In this document: positions 6,841 through 15,550 of the stretch, in pieces
How positions within the stretch are numbered: position 1 is the first letter of the stretch
Layout: each line of letters starts with the position of its first letter
Assembly: GCA_905215055.1 (NCBI GenBank)
Contig: CAJMOH010000023.1
Coordinates: forward strand, 1 to 41,468
Origin: an uncultured bacterium
GTDB taxonomy: Bacteria > Bacillota > Clostridia > Oscillospirales > Acutalibacteraceae
Length of the DNA stretch: 41,468 bases
Direction: 5' to 3'
Notes under the pieces: model-generated
Told to the model about the DNA's origin: nothing
The model's database searches: none
The model's input: the letters and a program-made list of their open reading frames with translations, nothing else
Program-made: the position numbers and the translations under genes

Positions 6841-8160
6841 GTGTTCACGAAAATTTTAATTGCCAACCGGGGGGAGATTGCCATCCGGATTATCCGGGCC
6901 TGTAAGGAGATGGGCATTGCCACTGTGGCGGTGTATTCCCAGGCCGATCAGGAGTCCCTCCATGTGGCGCTGGCGGACGAGGCCGTGTGCATTGGCGGTC
7001 CCCGGGCGGAGGACAGCTATTTAAACGGGGAGCGGATTATCAGCGCGGCCATTGCCACCCATGCCCAGGCCATCCATCCCGGGTACGGGTTCCTCTCGGA
7101 AAACGCCCAGTTCGCCGCCCTGTGCAAGCGGTACGGCATTGTGTTTATCGGGCCTCCCGCCCAGGTGATCTCCAGCATGGGGGACAAGGATGCCGCCCGC
7201 CGTCTGATGAAGGAGAACAACGTGCCCACCACTCCGGGCACCGACATTTTGAAGGACGGACAGGAGGCCAAGGCAGCGGCGGAGAGAATTGGCTATCCGG
7301 TGCTGATTAAGGCCAGCGCCGGGGGCGGCGGCAAGGGCATCCGCCTTGTGGAGCGGCCCGAGGACATGGAGCGGGCCTTTGAGACCGCCTCCAGCGAGGC
7401 CCAAAAGGCCTTTGGGGACGGCCGCATGTACATGGAAAAGTATCTGGACCCGGTCAAGCACATCGAGGTCCAGCTGCTGGCCGACCAGGAGGGGAACATT
7501 GTCTGCCTGGGAGAGCGGGAGTGCTCCATCCAGCGGAACAACCAGAAGCTGATTGAGGAGTCCCCCTCCCCCGGGGTAAGCCCGGACATTCGGCAAAGGC
7601 TGATGGAGACCGCTGCCCGGGCCGCCAAGGCCTCGGGCTATGTCAACGCCGGCACGGTGGAGTTTTTGATGGACCGGGACAAAAACTTTTACTTTATGGA
7701 GATGAACACCCGGCTGCAGGTGGAGCATCCCGTCTCCGAGCTGGTGACGGGCATTGACATTGTCAAGTGGCAGATCCGCATTGCCGCCGGGGTTCCCCTG
7801 GACTTTACCCAGGAGGACATCCATGTGCGGGGAGCCGCTATCGAGTGCCGGATCAACGCCATGGGTCCCGGCCGGGTGGACTTTTTCCACACTCCCGGCG
7901 GGCCTTGGGTGCGGTTTGACACCTTTCTCTATCAGGGGTATGAAATTCCCCCCTATTACGACAGTATGCTGGGCAAGATGATTGTCTACTCCTCCACCCG
8001 GGAGGAGGCCATCCGCAAGATGACCGCCGCCCTCAGCGAGCTGGTGGTGGGCGGCACCAAAAACAACATCGAGGACCAGATTGAGATCATCCGGGACGAG
8101 CGCTTTAAGAAGGGCGACTATTACACCGATTTTATGAGGACGTTCCACAAGGGGCGGTAA
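6841..8160 (+). CDS. accC: Biotin carboxylase subunit of acetyl-CoA carboxylase
   Basis: AccC uses ATP and bicarbonate to carboxylate the biotin on AccB. The protein has 439 residues, slightly short of the usual ~447. It begins with the family-typical KILIANRGEIAIRIIRACKE, has the ATP-grasp glycine loop KASAGGGGKGIR at about 157-168 and the active-site EHPVSEL near 297. Translation starts at GTG 6841, 37 bases after fabZ, with AAAGGA at 6826-6831; the nearby ATGs are out of frame. It lies directly upstream of the carboxyltransferase genes. Confidence 0.96.
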   Translation: MFTKILIANRGEIAIRIIRACKEMGIATVAVYSQADQESLHVALADEAVCIGGPRAEDSYLNGERIISAAIATHAQAIHPGYGFLSENAQFAALCKRYGIVFIGPPAQVISSMGDKDAARRLMKENNVPTTPGTDILKDGQEAKAAAERIGYPVLIKASAGGGGKGIRLVERPEDMERAFETASSEAQKAFGDGRMYMEKYLDPVKHIEVQLLADQEGNIVCLGERECSIQRNNQKLIEESPSPGVSPDIRQRLMETAARAAKASGYVNAGTVEFLMDRDKNFYFMEMNTRLQVEHPVSELVTGIDIVKWQIRIAAGVPLDFTQEDIHVRGAAIECRINAMGPGRVDFFHTPGGPWVRFDTFLYQGYEIPPYYDSMLGKMIVYSSTREEAIRKMTAALSELVVGGTKNNIEDQIEIIRDERFKKGDYYTDFMRTFHKGR

Positions 8161-8200
8161 GCGTCCCTTGGAGTACCATACAGAAGGGTGATGGCAAGCT

Positions 8201-9055
8201 ATGAATTTGATGGGCCTGTTCCGCTCGCCCCAAAACGAGCTGGAAAAGGGCGGCAAGCCGGTGCCGGAGGAGGACGCGGGTATTCGCACCACCTGTCCCC
8301 ACTGCGGCGTGCAGCTGCCCCTGAGTGAATTGCAGGACAACCAGCAGGTGTGCACCGCCTGCGGGTATCATTTCCGCATTGGGCCGCGGGACCGGATTGG
8401 CTATCTGACGGACGAGGACAGCTTTCAGGAGCTGTACGGCGACATGCTCAGCCGGGACATTCTGGACTTTCCCGGCTATGACCAAAAGCTCCGCAACGCC
8501 AAGCTGGCCTCTCGGGAGAAGGAGGGCGTGGTGTGCGGCACCGCCCAGGTAGGCGGGGAACCCTGCGCCCTGTTTGTGATGGACCCCAACTTTATGATTG
8601 GCAGCATGGGAACCGTGGTGGGCGAGAAGATCACCCGGCTGTTTGAGTACGCCACAGAGCGTTCCCTGCCGGTGGTGGGCTTTACCGTCTCCGGCGGCGC
8701 CCGCATGCAGGAGGGGATCCTCTCTCTGATGCAGATGGCGAAAACCAGCGCTGCCCTGCGGCAGCACTCAGATCGGGGCAATTTCTACCTGACGGTGCTC
8801 ACCGACCCCACCACGGGTGGCGTTACCGCCAGCTTCGCCATGGACGGGGACGTGATTATGGCGGAGCCGGGGGCCACCATCGGCTTTGCCGGGGCCAGGG
8901 TGATTGAGCAGACCATCCGCAAAAAGCTGCCCCAGGGCTTTCAAAAGGCGGAGTTTTTGCTGGAGCACGGCTTTGTGGACCTGATTGTTCCCCGCACCCA
9001 GCAGAAGGAAGTTATCCAGAAGCTGCTGCGGCTTCACAGAAGGGGGGCGGCTTAA
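8201..9055 (+). CDS. accD: Acetyl-CoA carboxylase carboxyltransferase, beta subunit
   Basis: AccD with AccA transfers CO2 from carboxybiotin to acetyl-CoA, making malonyl-CoA. The 284-residue protein has the N-terminal zinc ribbon (Cys32-x2-Cys35 and Cys51-x2-Cys54), then the crotonase-like fold with VGEKITRLFEYA, SGGARMQEG and DPTTGGVTASFAM segments. A ribosome site AAGGGTG precedes the ATG. The stop codon is immediately followed by the accA ATG with no spacer, typical of the coupled alpha/beta pair. Confidence 0.96.
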   Translation: MNLMGLFRSPQNELEKGGKPVPEEDAGIRTTCPHCGVQLPLSELQDNQQVCTACGYHFRIGPRDRIGYLTDEDSFQELYGDMLSRDILDFPGYDQKLRNAKLASREKEGVVCGTAQVGGEPCALFVMDPNFMIGSMGTVVGEKITRLFEYATERSLPVVGFTVSGGARMQEGILSLMQMAKTSAALRQHSDRGNFYLTVLTDPTTGGVTASFAMDGDVIMAEPGATIGFAGARVIEQTIRKKLPQGFQKAEFLLEHGFVDLIVPRTQQKEVIQKLLRLHRRGAA

Positions 9056-9820
9056 ATGGGCGCGTATGAAAAGGTGCTGCTGGCCCGGGCCAAGGACCGT
9101 CCCACCGGGCTTTCCTACATTGAGAATATCTTTCAGGACTTTATCGAGTTTCATGGGGACCGGCGTTTTGCCGACGACCCAGCCATTGTGGGGGGCATTG
9201 CCACCCTGGGCGGCAGGCCCGTCACCGTGATCGCCATGGAAAAGGGCAAGGACATGCGGGAGCGGGTGAAGCGCAACTTTGGCTCTCCCAACCCAGAGGG
9301 TTACCGCAAGGCATTGCGGCTGATGGAGCAGGCGGAGAAATTCCGCCGTCCGGTGGTGTGCTTTGTGGATACTGCCGGGGCCTTCTGCGGCATGGGTGCC
9401 GAGGAGCGGGGCCAGGGCCAGGCCATCGCGGAAAACCTGCTGGCTATGGCCGGGCTGAAAACCCCCATTGTCTCCGTACTCATCGGCGAGGGAGGCAGCG
9501 GCGGGGCTTTGGCCCTGGCCCTGGCTGACCGGGTGTGGATACTGGAAAACGCTGTGTACTCGGTGATCTCTCCCGAGGGCTGCGCCAGCATTCTGTGGAA
9601 GGACTCCAAAAAGGTGAAGGACGCCGCCGACTGCCTGCGCCTGACCGCCCAGGACATGCTGGAGCTGGGGGTGGTGGAGCAGGTGATTGCCGAGGAGAAG
9701 GACTTCTCCCAGACCTATCAGCACATTCAGACAGAGCTGGCAGCTGCCCTTTCTCAGCTGGAGCAGCTGCCGGTGGAGGAGCTGCTTGCCCAGCGCTACC
9801 AGCGGTTCCGAAAGTTTTAA
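9056..9820 (+). CDS. accA: Acetyl-CoA carboxylase carboxyltransferase, alpha subunit
   Basis: AccA is the partner of AccD in malonyl-CoA formation. It has 254 residues, the shorter Firmicute form (E. coli about 319). Typical segments are DFIEFHGDRRFADDPAIVGG, NFGSPNPEGYRKALRLM, VDTAGAFCGMGAEERGQ and IGEGGSGGALALALADRV. The ATG at 9056 directly abuts the accD stop. It is the last gene of the cluster; a strong terminator follows after about 78 bases. Confidence 0.96.
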   Translation: MGAYEKVLLARAKDRPTGLSYIENIFQDFIEFHGDRRFADDPAIVGGIATLGGRPVTVIAMEKGKDMRERVKRNFGSPNPEGYRKALRLMEQAEKFRRPVVCFVDTAGAFCGMGAEERGQGQAIAENLLAMAGLKTPIVSVLIGEGGSGGALALALADRVWILENAVYSVISPEGCASILWKDSKKVKDAADCLRLTAQDMLELGVVEQVIAEEKDFSQTYQHIQTELAAALSQLEQLPVEELLAQRYQRFRKF

Positions 9821-9897
9821 GGCAGCGCCCCAAAGCCGTTAGGCGGGCTTTGCGGGACGCCGTCCAAGTATACAAGATACAAGGGACAATGCCCTGT

Positions 9898-9945
9898 GGA
9901 ACAGGCCCGCCCTGGGAGCTTTTCCCGGCGGGCCTGTTCCCTTTT
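9898..9945 (+). terminator. Terminator of the fatty-acid cluster
   Basis: GGAACAGGCCCGCC (9898-9911) is perfectly complementary to GGCGGGCCTGTTCC (9927-9940) and is followed by CTTTTC. The T-run is short, but the 14-bp stem is strong. Confidence 0.75.
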
Positions 9946-9963
9946 CCCGAAAGGAGCAACCAC

Positions 9964-11178
9964 ATGGAAACCAGAAATTCCCCAAAGCCTTCCCAGGCGC
10001 CCGCCCCAGAGGGGAAAGCCCCCTGCCCGGTGTACCGGAAATGCGGCGGCTGCCAGCTGCAAAACCTCAGCTATCCCAGGCAGCTTGCCTGGAAGCAGGA
10101 CCGCTGCCAAAGGCTGCTGGGCAGGTTTGGGAAGGTTCAGCCCATTTTGGGCATGGAGACTCCCTATCACTATCGCAATAAGGTGCAGGCGGCCTTTGCC
10201 TATGACAAGCGCCGGGGAAGGATCATCAGCGGGGTGTACCAGTCCAGCACCCACTGGATTGTGCCTGTGGATTCCTGCCAGACCGAGGACGAAACCGCCG
10301 ACAGGATCATCGTCTCCATCCGGGGGCTGCTGCGGGACTTTAAGCTGACCGCCTATGACGAGAACACCGGCCGGGGGTTTCTCCGCCATGTGCTGGTGAA
10401 GCGGGCCTTTTCCACCGGCCAGGTGATGGTGGTGCTGGTGACGGGCACCCCGGTGTTCACCGCCAAGCGCCACTTTGTGGAAAAGCTTTTGCGGCTGCAC
10501 CCGGAGATCACCACCGTTTTGCAAAACGTCAACGGCAAGCGCACCTCCCTGGTGCTGGGGGACCAGGAAAAGGTGCTTTACGGCCCGGGGACCATTGTGG
10601 ACGAGCTGTGCGGGTGCCGGTTTCGCATCTCGGCCAAGTCCTTTTACCAGATTAACCCTGTCCAGACCCAGGTCCTCTACAACAAGGCTATGGAGTTTGC
10701 CGGGCTTACCGGGAAGGAGCGTGTGCTGGACGCCTACTGCGGCATTGGCACCATCGGCCTGGTGGCGGCCAAGCACGGCGCCGGCCAGGTGCTGGGGGTG
10801 GAACTGAACCCCCAGGCCGTGAAGGACGCCATCCAGAACGCCAGGGAGAACGGGGTGAAAAACGCCTGGTTCACCCAGGGGGACGCGGGGGAGTTTCTGG
10901 CTGATGCCGCCCTGGAGGGAGAGCGCTGGGACGTGGTGTTTCTGGACCCGCCCCGGGCCGGCGCCAGCCAGGAATTTCTCACGGCCCTTGCCGCCTGCGC
11001 TCCCCGGCGGGTGGTGTACATCTCCTGCGACCCGGAGACCCTTTCCCGGGACCTGGGCATTTTGCAGGCCAACCATTACCGGATTGAGAAGATCCAGCCC
11101 GTGGACATGTTCCCCCACACACAGCACATCGAGTGTGTGGTGCGGCTGAGCAGAAAGGAGAACCGCCATGAAAGCTGA
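9964..11178 (+). CDS. rlmD: 23S rRNA (uracil-5-)-methyltransferase, RlmD/TrmA family
   Basis: This S-adenosylmethionine enzyme makes 5-methyluridine in rRNA. From ATG 9964 it has 404 residues. An N-terminal Fe-S cluster site is visible: Cys21-x5-Cys27-x2-Cys30, with Cys105 in PVDSCQTED. The SAM loop DAYCGIGTIGL, the DPPRAG motif and the nucleophile Cys355 in YISCDPETLSRDL are present. The N-terminal TRAM domain found in many RlmD proteins is absent. The frame is open far upstream (to 9535), but that part overlaps accA; AAAGGAG at 9950-9956 supports 9964. RlmD, RlmC and RlmCD cannot be separated by eye, so the target base is uncertain. Confidence 0.9.
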   Translation: METRNSPKPSQAPAPEGKAPCPVYRKCGGCQLQNLSYPRQLAWKQDRCQRLLGRFGKVQPILGMETPYHYRNKVQAAFAYDKRRGRIISGVYQSSTHWIVPVDSCQTEDETADRIIVSIRGLLRDFKLTAYDENTGRGFLRHVLVKRAFSTGQVMVVLVTGTPVFTAKRHFVEKLLRLHPEITTVLQNVNGKRTSLVLGDQEKVLYGPGTIVDELCGCRFRISAKSFYQINPVQTQVLYNKAMEFAGLTGKERVLDAYCGIGTIGLVAAKHGAGQVLGVELNPQAVKDAIQNARENGVKNAWFTQGDAGEFLADAALEGERWDVVFLDPPRAGASQEFLTALAACAPRRVVYISCDPETLSRDLGILQANHYRIEKIQPVDMFPHTQHIECVVRLSRKENRHES

Positions 11179-12382
11179 CCGGCCTTACCCCTTTGTCACC
11201 ATCGGCGCCCGGGGAGCCAAGCGCGCCCAGGAGGGACACCCCTGGGTGTTTGACAACGAGATCACCGCCCAGGAGGGCGCCCTGGAGGACGGCGCTCTCT
11301 GCGACGTGCGAAGCCCCAAGGGGCGGTATTTGGGTACGGGGACCTACAACTCCCACTCCAAAATCCGGGTGCGGATGCTCTCTCAAAACGCCAACGACAA
11401 ATTCGATGAGGCCTTCTTCCGCCGCCGGGTCCAATACGCCTGGGACTACCGCAAGGCCGTGATGGGGCCGGACCTTTCCTGCTGCCGGCTGATCTTTGGG
11501 GAGGCTGACCACTTTCCGGGGCTTACCGTGGACCGGTTTGGGGACATTCTGGTGGCCCAGACCCTGTGCCTGGGCACGGAGCTGCGAAAGGACTGGATTT
11601 TCCCCGCCTTGGCAGAGGCGATGGAGGCCGATGGAGAGACGGTCCGGGGTCTGTATCAGCGCAACGACGTGAAGCTTCGGGAGCTGGAGGGGATGGAGCA
11701 GGGCAAGGGCTGGTATCCCCTGCCGGGAAAGTCCCTGCCCGAATCCACCGTGACCCAGATTGTGGAAAACGGCATCCGCTATCAGGTGGACTTTGAAAAC
11801 GGCCAAAAGACCGGGTTTTTCCTGGACCAGAAGTACAACCGGGCCGCGGCGGCCCGCATCGCCCCGGGGAGGACCGTGCTGGACTGCTTCACCCACACCG
11901 GCTCCTTTGGGCTGAACTGCGCCAAGGCCGGGGCCAAGCGGGTGGTGAGCGTAGACGTGTCGGAGAGCGCTCTTGCCTGCGCCAGAGAAAACGCCGCTCT
12001 CAACGGCCTGGAGGTGGAGTATCAGGCGGCCAACGTCTTTGACCTGCTGCCCAATTTGACCCCGGGGGAGTTTGACTACATCATTCTGGACCCGCCGGCC
12101 TTCACCAAGTCCGGCAAGACGGTGAAAAACGCCCAGCGGGGCTACAAGGAGATCAACTACCGGGCCATGAAGGCGCTGCCCCGGGGCGGGTATTTGGCCA
12201 CCTGCTCCTGCTCGCACTTTATGACGGACGCCTTGTTCCGGAAGATGCTCCAAAGCGCCGCCGCCGACGCCCAGGTGGAGCTGCGCCTGGTGGAAGCCCG
12301 CGCCCAGGGGCCGGACCATCCCATCCTGTGGAATGTGCCGGAAACAGACTATCTGAAATTCTACATCTTCCAAGTGGTCTAG
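11168..12382 (+). CDS. rlmI: rRNA large-subunit cytosine-5 methyltransferase, RlmI-like
   Basis: This class I SAM-dependent RNA methyltransferase of the RlmI (YccW) type methylates 23S rRNA cytosine. It has 404 residues. An N-terminal PUA-like part contains GHPWVFDNEI, a central segment KTGFFLDQKYNR is a family hallmark, the SAM loop is DCFTHTGSFGL, and DPPAFTKSGK with CSCSHFM marks the catalytic region. It overlaps the preceding methyltransferase gene by 11 bases, so the two rRNA-modification genes form a coupled pair. Confidence 0.9.
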   Translation: MKADRPYPFVTIGARGAKRAQEGHPWVFDNEITAQEGALEDGALCDVRSPKGRYLGTGTYNSHSKIRVRMLSQNANDKFDEAFFRRRVQYAWDYRKAVMGPDLSCCRLIFGEADHFPGLTVDRFGDILVAQTLCLGTELRKDWIFPALAEAMEADGETVRGLYQRNDVKLRELEGMEQGKGWYPLPGKSLPESTVTQIVENGIRYQVDFENGQKTGFFLDQKYNRAAAARIAPGRTVLDCFTHTGSFGLNCAKAGAKRVVSVDVSESALACARENAALNGLEVEYQAANVFDLLPNLTPGEFDYIILDPPAFTKSGKTVKNAQRGYKEINYRAMKALPRGGYLATCSCSHFMTDALFRKMLQSAAADAQVELRLVEARAQGPDHPILWNVPETDYLKFYIFQVV

Positions 12383-12490
12383 GCGGGTGCTCCCGCTGAG
12401 CAAGACGCGCCCTGGGGCGGCGGCTGAGGGCCGCGCCTGATTGAGAGGCTAACGCACGTGCGCGCCGCAGGGCCAAAGGCCCGGAGGCGG

Positions 12491-12607
12491 GAAAAAGTTT
12501 TTGATGAAACTTTTTTCAAAAAGTTTCGACCTTAAAAACCGGCGCAGCCGGGAAAAGGAAAGCAGCGCAAGCGGCGCACGCTGTGAAGCAGATAGCCGCT
12601 GAAGCGG
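12491..12607 (+). repeat. Structured intergenic repeat, family A, copy 2
   Basis: The block between rlmI and the next gene holds GAAAAAGTTTTTGATGAAAC, CTTTTTTCAAAAAGTTTC, CCTTAAAAACCGGCGCAGCC, then GCAGCGCAAGCGGCGCACGC and TAGCCGCTGAAGCGGACG. The order matches copy 1 (5800-5942), but the small covarying hairpin is missing here. The preceding stretch, 12383-12490, has only short GC-rich hairpins, such as GGGCC/GGCCC near 12470-12482, and no gene. Confidence 0.8.
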
Positions 12608-12648
12608 ACGGCCACGCAGAAGTTGCCCCAGAGCCTAAGATGAGAAAA

Positions 12649-12796
12649 TGAGCATCTTAGGCGAAAAACCCAGTGTTTATGCGGGTTTGCTAAGATGCTC
12701 AGGTGAGCATCTAAAGAGCCGTTACTGTTTCTAAGATGCTCATGTGAGCATCTGGTGAAAGCCGCATATTTCCTAGCTTTTTTCCTTAGATGCTCA
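12649..12796 (+). repeat. Three-hairpin intergenic element, family B, copy 2
   Basis: Stem 1 is TGAGCATCTTAG (12649-12660) with CTAAGATGCTCA (12690-12701). Stem 2 is TGAGCATCT (12704-12712) with AGATGCTCA (12734-12742). Stem 3 is TGAGCATCT (12745-12753) with AGATGCTCA (12788-12796), then TTTT. Loop 1 contains CCCAGTGTTTATGCGGG as in copy 1, and TATGCGG there can pair with CCGCATA in loop 3. The stem sequence differs completely from copy 1 after TGAGC, while pairing, order and the GG and TG linkers are kept. Confidence 0.78.
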
Positions 12797-12843
12797 TTTT
12801 GGTATTTTCAGTGGGGGCGCTCCTTCCCCTTTTGGGAAAGCTG

Positions 12844-12852
12844 TGGTATAGT
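12844..12852 (+). promoter_or_regulatory. Extended -10 promoter for the 12886 gene
   Basis: TGG followed by TATAGT (12847-12852) is an extended -10 box; no clear -35 box was found. It lies just downstream of repeat B2 and 34 bases before the GTG start chosen for the next gene. Confidence 0.4.
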
Positions 12853-12885
12853 ATATCTATATTCATTCAGAAGGAGGCGGCGGGC

Positions 12886-13161
12886 GTGGCGGACTTTTTT
12901 ATGGCGGCTCTGCCCTTTGTGGCCATTGGGGTGACCGTGGCCCTGCTGGCGGCCAACCATCAGCGGGAGAGGAGCAGCTATCTCACCGAGGGCATGTGCT
13001 TGGGACTGGCCCTGGGCGCGGGGCTTTCCTGCTTGCTGCAAATGGAGCTGGGCCTTTCCATGTCCCTGGGGATGCTGCTGGGGGCGGCTTTGGGCCAGCT
13101 GGCGCCGAAAAAACAGAAACCAAACACAGACGGCAAGGAGGACGGCCATGAGGAGCATTGA
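12886..13161 (+). CDS. Small membrane protein of unknown function
   Basis: I do not recognise this protein. From GTG 12886 it has 91 residues: a hydrophobic segment at about 4-20 (FMAALPFVAIGVTVALL), a short charged loop (NHQRERSSYLTEG), two closely spaced hydrophobic segments rich in Gly, Leu and Met (about 33-65), and a hydrophilic tail. This suggests two or three membrane helices. The frame is open back to 12790, but AAGGAGG at 12871-12877 fits GTG 12886, and the longer form would start inside repeat B2. It overlaps the next gene by 14 bases. Confidence 0.65.
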   Translation: MADFFMAALPFVAIGVTVALLAANHQRERSSYLTEGMCLGLALGAGLSCLLQMELGLSMSLGMLLGAALGQLAPKKQKPNTDGKEDGHEEH

Positions 13162-13624
13162 CCATTTTTCCTACGAGCTGGGAGCAGCGGACTGCTTTTG
13201 CGAGATGGTCCGGGCGGGAGTGAAGAGCCTGGCCCTGGCCCACCCCTGTCCCACCCGTGAGGAGCGGGACGAATATCTGCCCTATTTTCAGGAGCTTTGC
13301 CAAAAGTACGGCGTCAAGCTGTATGTGGAGGATGTCCCCCTGCTGACGGACCTGTTTCCCCTGTCCATGAACCAGGGGAAGTACAACGCCCTGTTCTATC
13401 AGGAGGACAGCGCCATCCAGGAGTACCTGGCCCTGAAGGCGGAAAAGCAGGCCGCCGTGGAGGCCGGAGCCTATACGCCGGAAAAGCGCCGGGACATCGC
13501 CTGGCGGTACGGCAGACTGCTCTCCTACACCGGCGAGGGCATCCAGCGGCTGCTGGAAAGCAACACCGAGAAAGAGGAAATCCCATCCCAGAAAGAAGGA
13601 ATCCCCCATGTCCATGAAGTATAA
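13148..13624 (+). CDS. Conserved-looking protein of unknown function
   Basis: A 158-residue soluble protein, not recognised. It has no signal peptide or membrane segment. The N-terminal part (MRSIDHFSYELGAADCFCEM) has two nearby cysteines, the middle is acidic with several Tyr residues, and the C-terminal third is helical and charged. AAGGAGG lies 7 bases before the ATG. It overlaps the small membrane protein upstream (14 bases) and DAHP synthase downstream (17 bases), so the three are translationally coupled. The context hints at an accessory role near aromatic amino-acid synthesis, but nothing in the sequence proves it. Confidence 0.7.
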   Translation: MRSIDHFSYELGAADCFCEMVRAGVKSLALAHPCPTREERDEYLPYFQELCQKYGVKLYVEDVPLLTDLFPLSMNQGKYNALFYQEDSAIQEYLALKAEKQAAVEAGAYTPEKRRDIAWRYGRLLSYTGEGIQRLLESNTEKEEIPSQKEGIPHVHEV

Positions 13625-14639
13625 CCGCCAGCTGCCCAGCCCCCAAGAGCTGAAGGGGGAGTACCCCCTGTCTCCCGGGCTGGCCGCCCAGAAGGCCCGG
13701 CGGGACGAGGAAATCCGGGCAGTGTTTGAGGGAAGCAGCCAGAAATTCCTGGTGGTGGTAGGTCCCTGCTCCGCCGACCGGGAGGACGCGGTGCTGGAGT
13801 ACGCTGTCCGCCTGGCCAAGCTTCAGGAGCAGGTGGAGGACAAGCTGCTGCTGATCCCCCGGGTGTACACCAACAAGCCCCGGACCACCGGCGCGGGCTA
13901 TAAGGGGATGCTCCACCAGCCCAGCCCGGACAAGGCCCCGGACCTGCTGGGGGGCATCATCGCCATCCGGCGGCTGCACATTCGGGTGATGGAGGAAAGC
14001 GGCCTTACCGCTGCCGACGAGATGCTCTATCCCGAGAACCGCAGCTATCTGGACGACGTGCTCTCCTACGAGGCGGTGGGCGCCCGGTCCGTGGAGAACC
14101 AGCAGCACCGGCTTACCGCCAGCGGCATGGACATTCCCGTGGGCATGAAGAACCCCACCAGCGGCGACCTGTCGGTGATGCTCAACTCCATTCAGGCGGC
14201 CCAGAGCGGCCACACCTTCCTGTACCGGGGCTGGGATGTGACCACCACCGGCAACCCCCTGGCCCACGCCATTCTCCGGGGCGGCGTGGACAAATACGGC
14301 ACCTGCGTACCCAACTATCACTATGAGGACTTGATGCGCCTGTGGGAGCTGTACCAAAAGCGGGGGCTGCGGTTCCCGGCGGTGGTGGTGGACGCCAACC
14401 ACTCCAACTCGGACAAGAACTATAAGGAACAGCCCCGCATTGTCAGCGAAGTGCTCCACAGCCGCCGCCACAGCCAGGACCTGAGAGCCTTGGTGAAGGG
14501 CGTGATGATCGAAAGCTATTTGGAGGAGGGCTGTCAGCCCATAGAAGGAGAGCGGGTCTACGGCAAGTCCATCACCGACCCCTGCCTGGGCTGGGAGGAC
14601 ACCCAGCGCCTGCTGCTGGACATGGCCGGACGGGTGTGA
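13608..14639 (+). CDS. 3-deoxy-7-phosphoheptulonate (DAHP) synthase, class I
   Basis: This enzyme condenses phosphoenolpyruvate and erythrose-4-phosphate in the first step of the shikimate pathway. It has 343 residues, matching AroF/AroG/AroH. Recognisable segments are VVVGPCSADRE at about 46-56, PRVYTNKPRTTGAGYKG, the substrate-binding GARSVENQQHR, VGMKNPTSGD and the metal-site VVVDANHSNSDKN. ATG 13608 or ATG 13614 could start it. It is not possible to say by eye which end-product inhibits it, so no aroF/G/H symbol is given. It overlaps the previous gene by 17 bases. Confidence 0.94.
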   Translation: MSMKYNRQLPSPQELKGEYPLSPGLAAQKARRDEEIRAVFEGSSQKFLVVVGPCSADREDAVLEYAVRLAKLQEQVEDKLLLIPRVYTNKPRTTGAGYKGMLHQPSPDKAPDLLGGIIAIRRLHIRVMEESGLTAADEMLYPENRSYLDDVLSYEAVGARSVENQQHRLTASGMDIPVGMKNPTSGDLSVMLNSIQAAQSGHTFLYRGWDVTTTGNPLAHAILRGGVDKYGTCVPNYHYEDLMRLWELYQKRGLRFPAVVVDANHSNSDKNYKEQPRIVSEVLHSRRHSQDLRALVKGVMIESYLEEGCQPIEGERVYGKSITDPCLGWEDTQRLLLDMAGRV

Positions 14640-14668
14640 GAGATTTTCCAGAGAAAGGAAGAGACGCG

Positions 14669-15466
14669 ATGAACTGGTTTTCACCACAGGACCATTCCGC
14701 CCCGGTGATCCAGCCGGGAAAGCACATCCAAAGCAAGTACCCAGACACGGTGATGCCCGACCTGCCCCAGAGGGCGGTGGTGTTTTGCCTGGGAAAAGGC
14801 CTGCCCGTGCTGAGGGAGCGTTTCAAGGCTTCTCAGACTATGGAGCAGCTGCCCGGATTTATCACCCATTCTCCGGTGTACCAGGTGGAGGGCTGTCCCC
14901 AGGCCTGCTTTCTCCACGGGGGCTATGGGGCGCCCCAGGCCGCCTGTACCGTGGAAACCCTTCACGCTCTGGGGGTGAAAAGCCTGCTGCTGGTGGGGCT
15001 GTGCGGCGGCTTTGCCCCGGAGCTTTCCGTGGGGGAGGTGCTGCTGCCGGAAAGGCTTTGGAGCGAGGAGGGAACCTCCTTTCACTACCGGCAGGAGGAG
15101 GGCTTTGTGGAGGTGCCCTCCCTCCAAGGGGAGAACCTGGGGAAGTACCTGGAGAAAGGGGGCTTTTCGGTGAGGCGTCTGCCCACAGTGACCACGGACG
15201 CCCCCTACCGCCAGACCTTTGAGAAGGAGGAGCGGTGGCGGGAGCTGGGCTGCGCCGCCGTGGACATGGAGGCCTCCGCCGTGGCTGCGGTGTGCGCCTA
15301 TTACGGCATGGAGTGCACCGTGGCCCTGATGGTTTCGGACAAGCATCCTCTTCGGGAAGGGGACCCGCCCTGGAAATGGGGGAGCCAGTCCTTCTCGGAA
15401 AGCAGGGACCGGTTTATCGCCCAGTGCGCCGCCTTTGCCTGCGGCGGACAGGGCAGCGCAAGCTGA
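14669..15466 (+). CDS. Nucleoside phosphorylase family protein
   Basis: A purine/uridine phosphorylase-like (PNP/UDP) protein, expected to split nucleosides with phosphate into base and ribose-1-phosphate. From ATG 14669 it has 265 residues. Family features are a VVFCLGKG strand, the phosphate-site region LLLVGLCGGFAPEL, and the nucleoside-binding AAVDMEASAVAAVC followed by the catalytic-Asp-like MVSDKHP. AAAGGAAGAG precedes 14669; the frame extends 11 codons further, overlapping the DAHP synthase stop. The actual substrate cannot be read from sequence. Confidence 0.85.
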   Translation: MNWFSPQDHSAPVIQPGKHIQSKYPDTVMPDLPQRAVVFCLGKGLPVLRERFKASQTMEQLPGFITHSPVYQVEGCPQACFLHGGYGAPQAACTVETLHALGVKSLLLVGLCGGFAPELSVGEVLLPERLWSEEGTSFHYRQEEGFVEVPSLQGENLGKYLEKGGFSVRRLPTVTTDAPYRQTFEKEERWRELGCAAVDMEASAVAAVCAYYGMECTVALMVSDKHPLREGDPPWKWGSQSFSESRDRFIAQCAAFACGGQGSAS

Positions 15467-15550
15467 CAGAGGCTCCCGCTTTGGGCGGAATTTCCAGCTT
15501 GAGGAGGGAGCGGCCGCGATATGGTGAAAAAAGTGGAAGGAGGACCTCCT

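Noticed and set aside
9535..9963. N-terminal extension of the RlmD-like protein
   Set aside because: It lies inside accA in another frame; the ribosome site and Fe-S motif position support ATG 9964.
12649..12796. CRISPR-like array because of repeated GATGCTCA units
   Set aside because: The repeats alternate in orientation, spacing is uneven, there are only six half-units and no cas genes are near.
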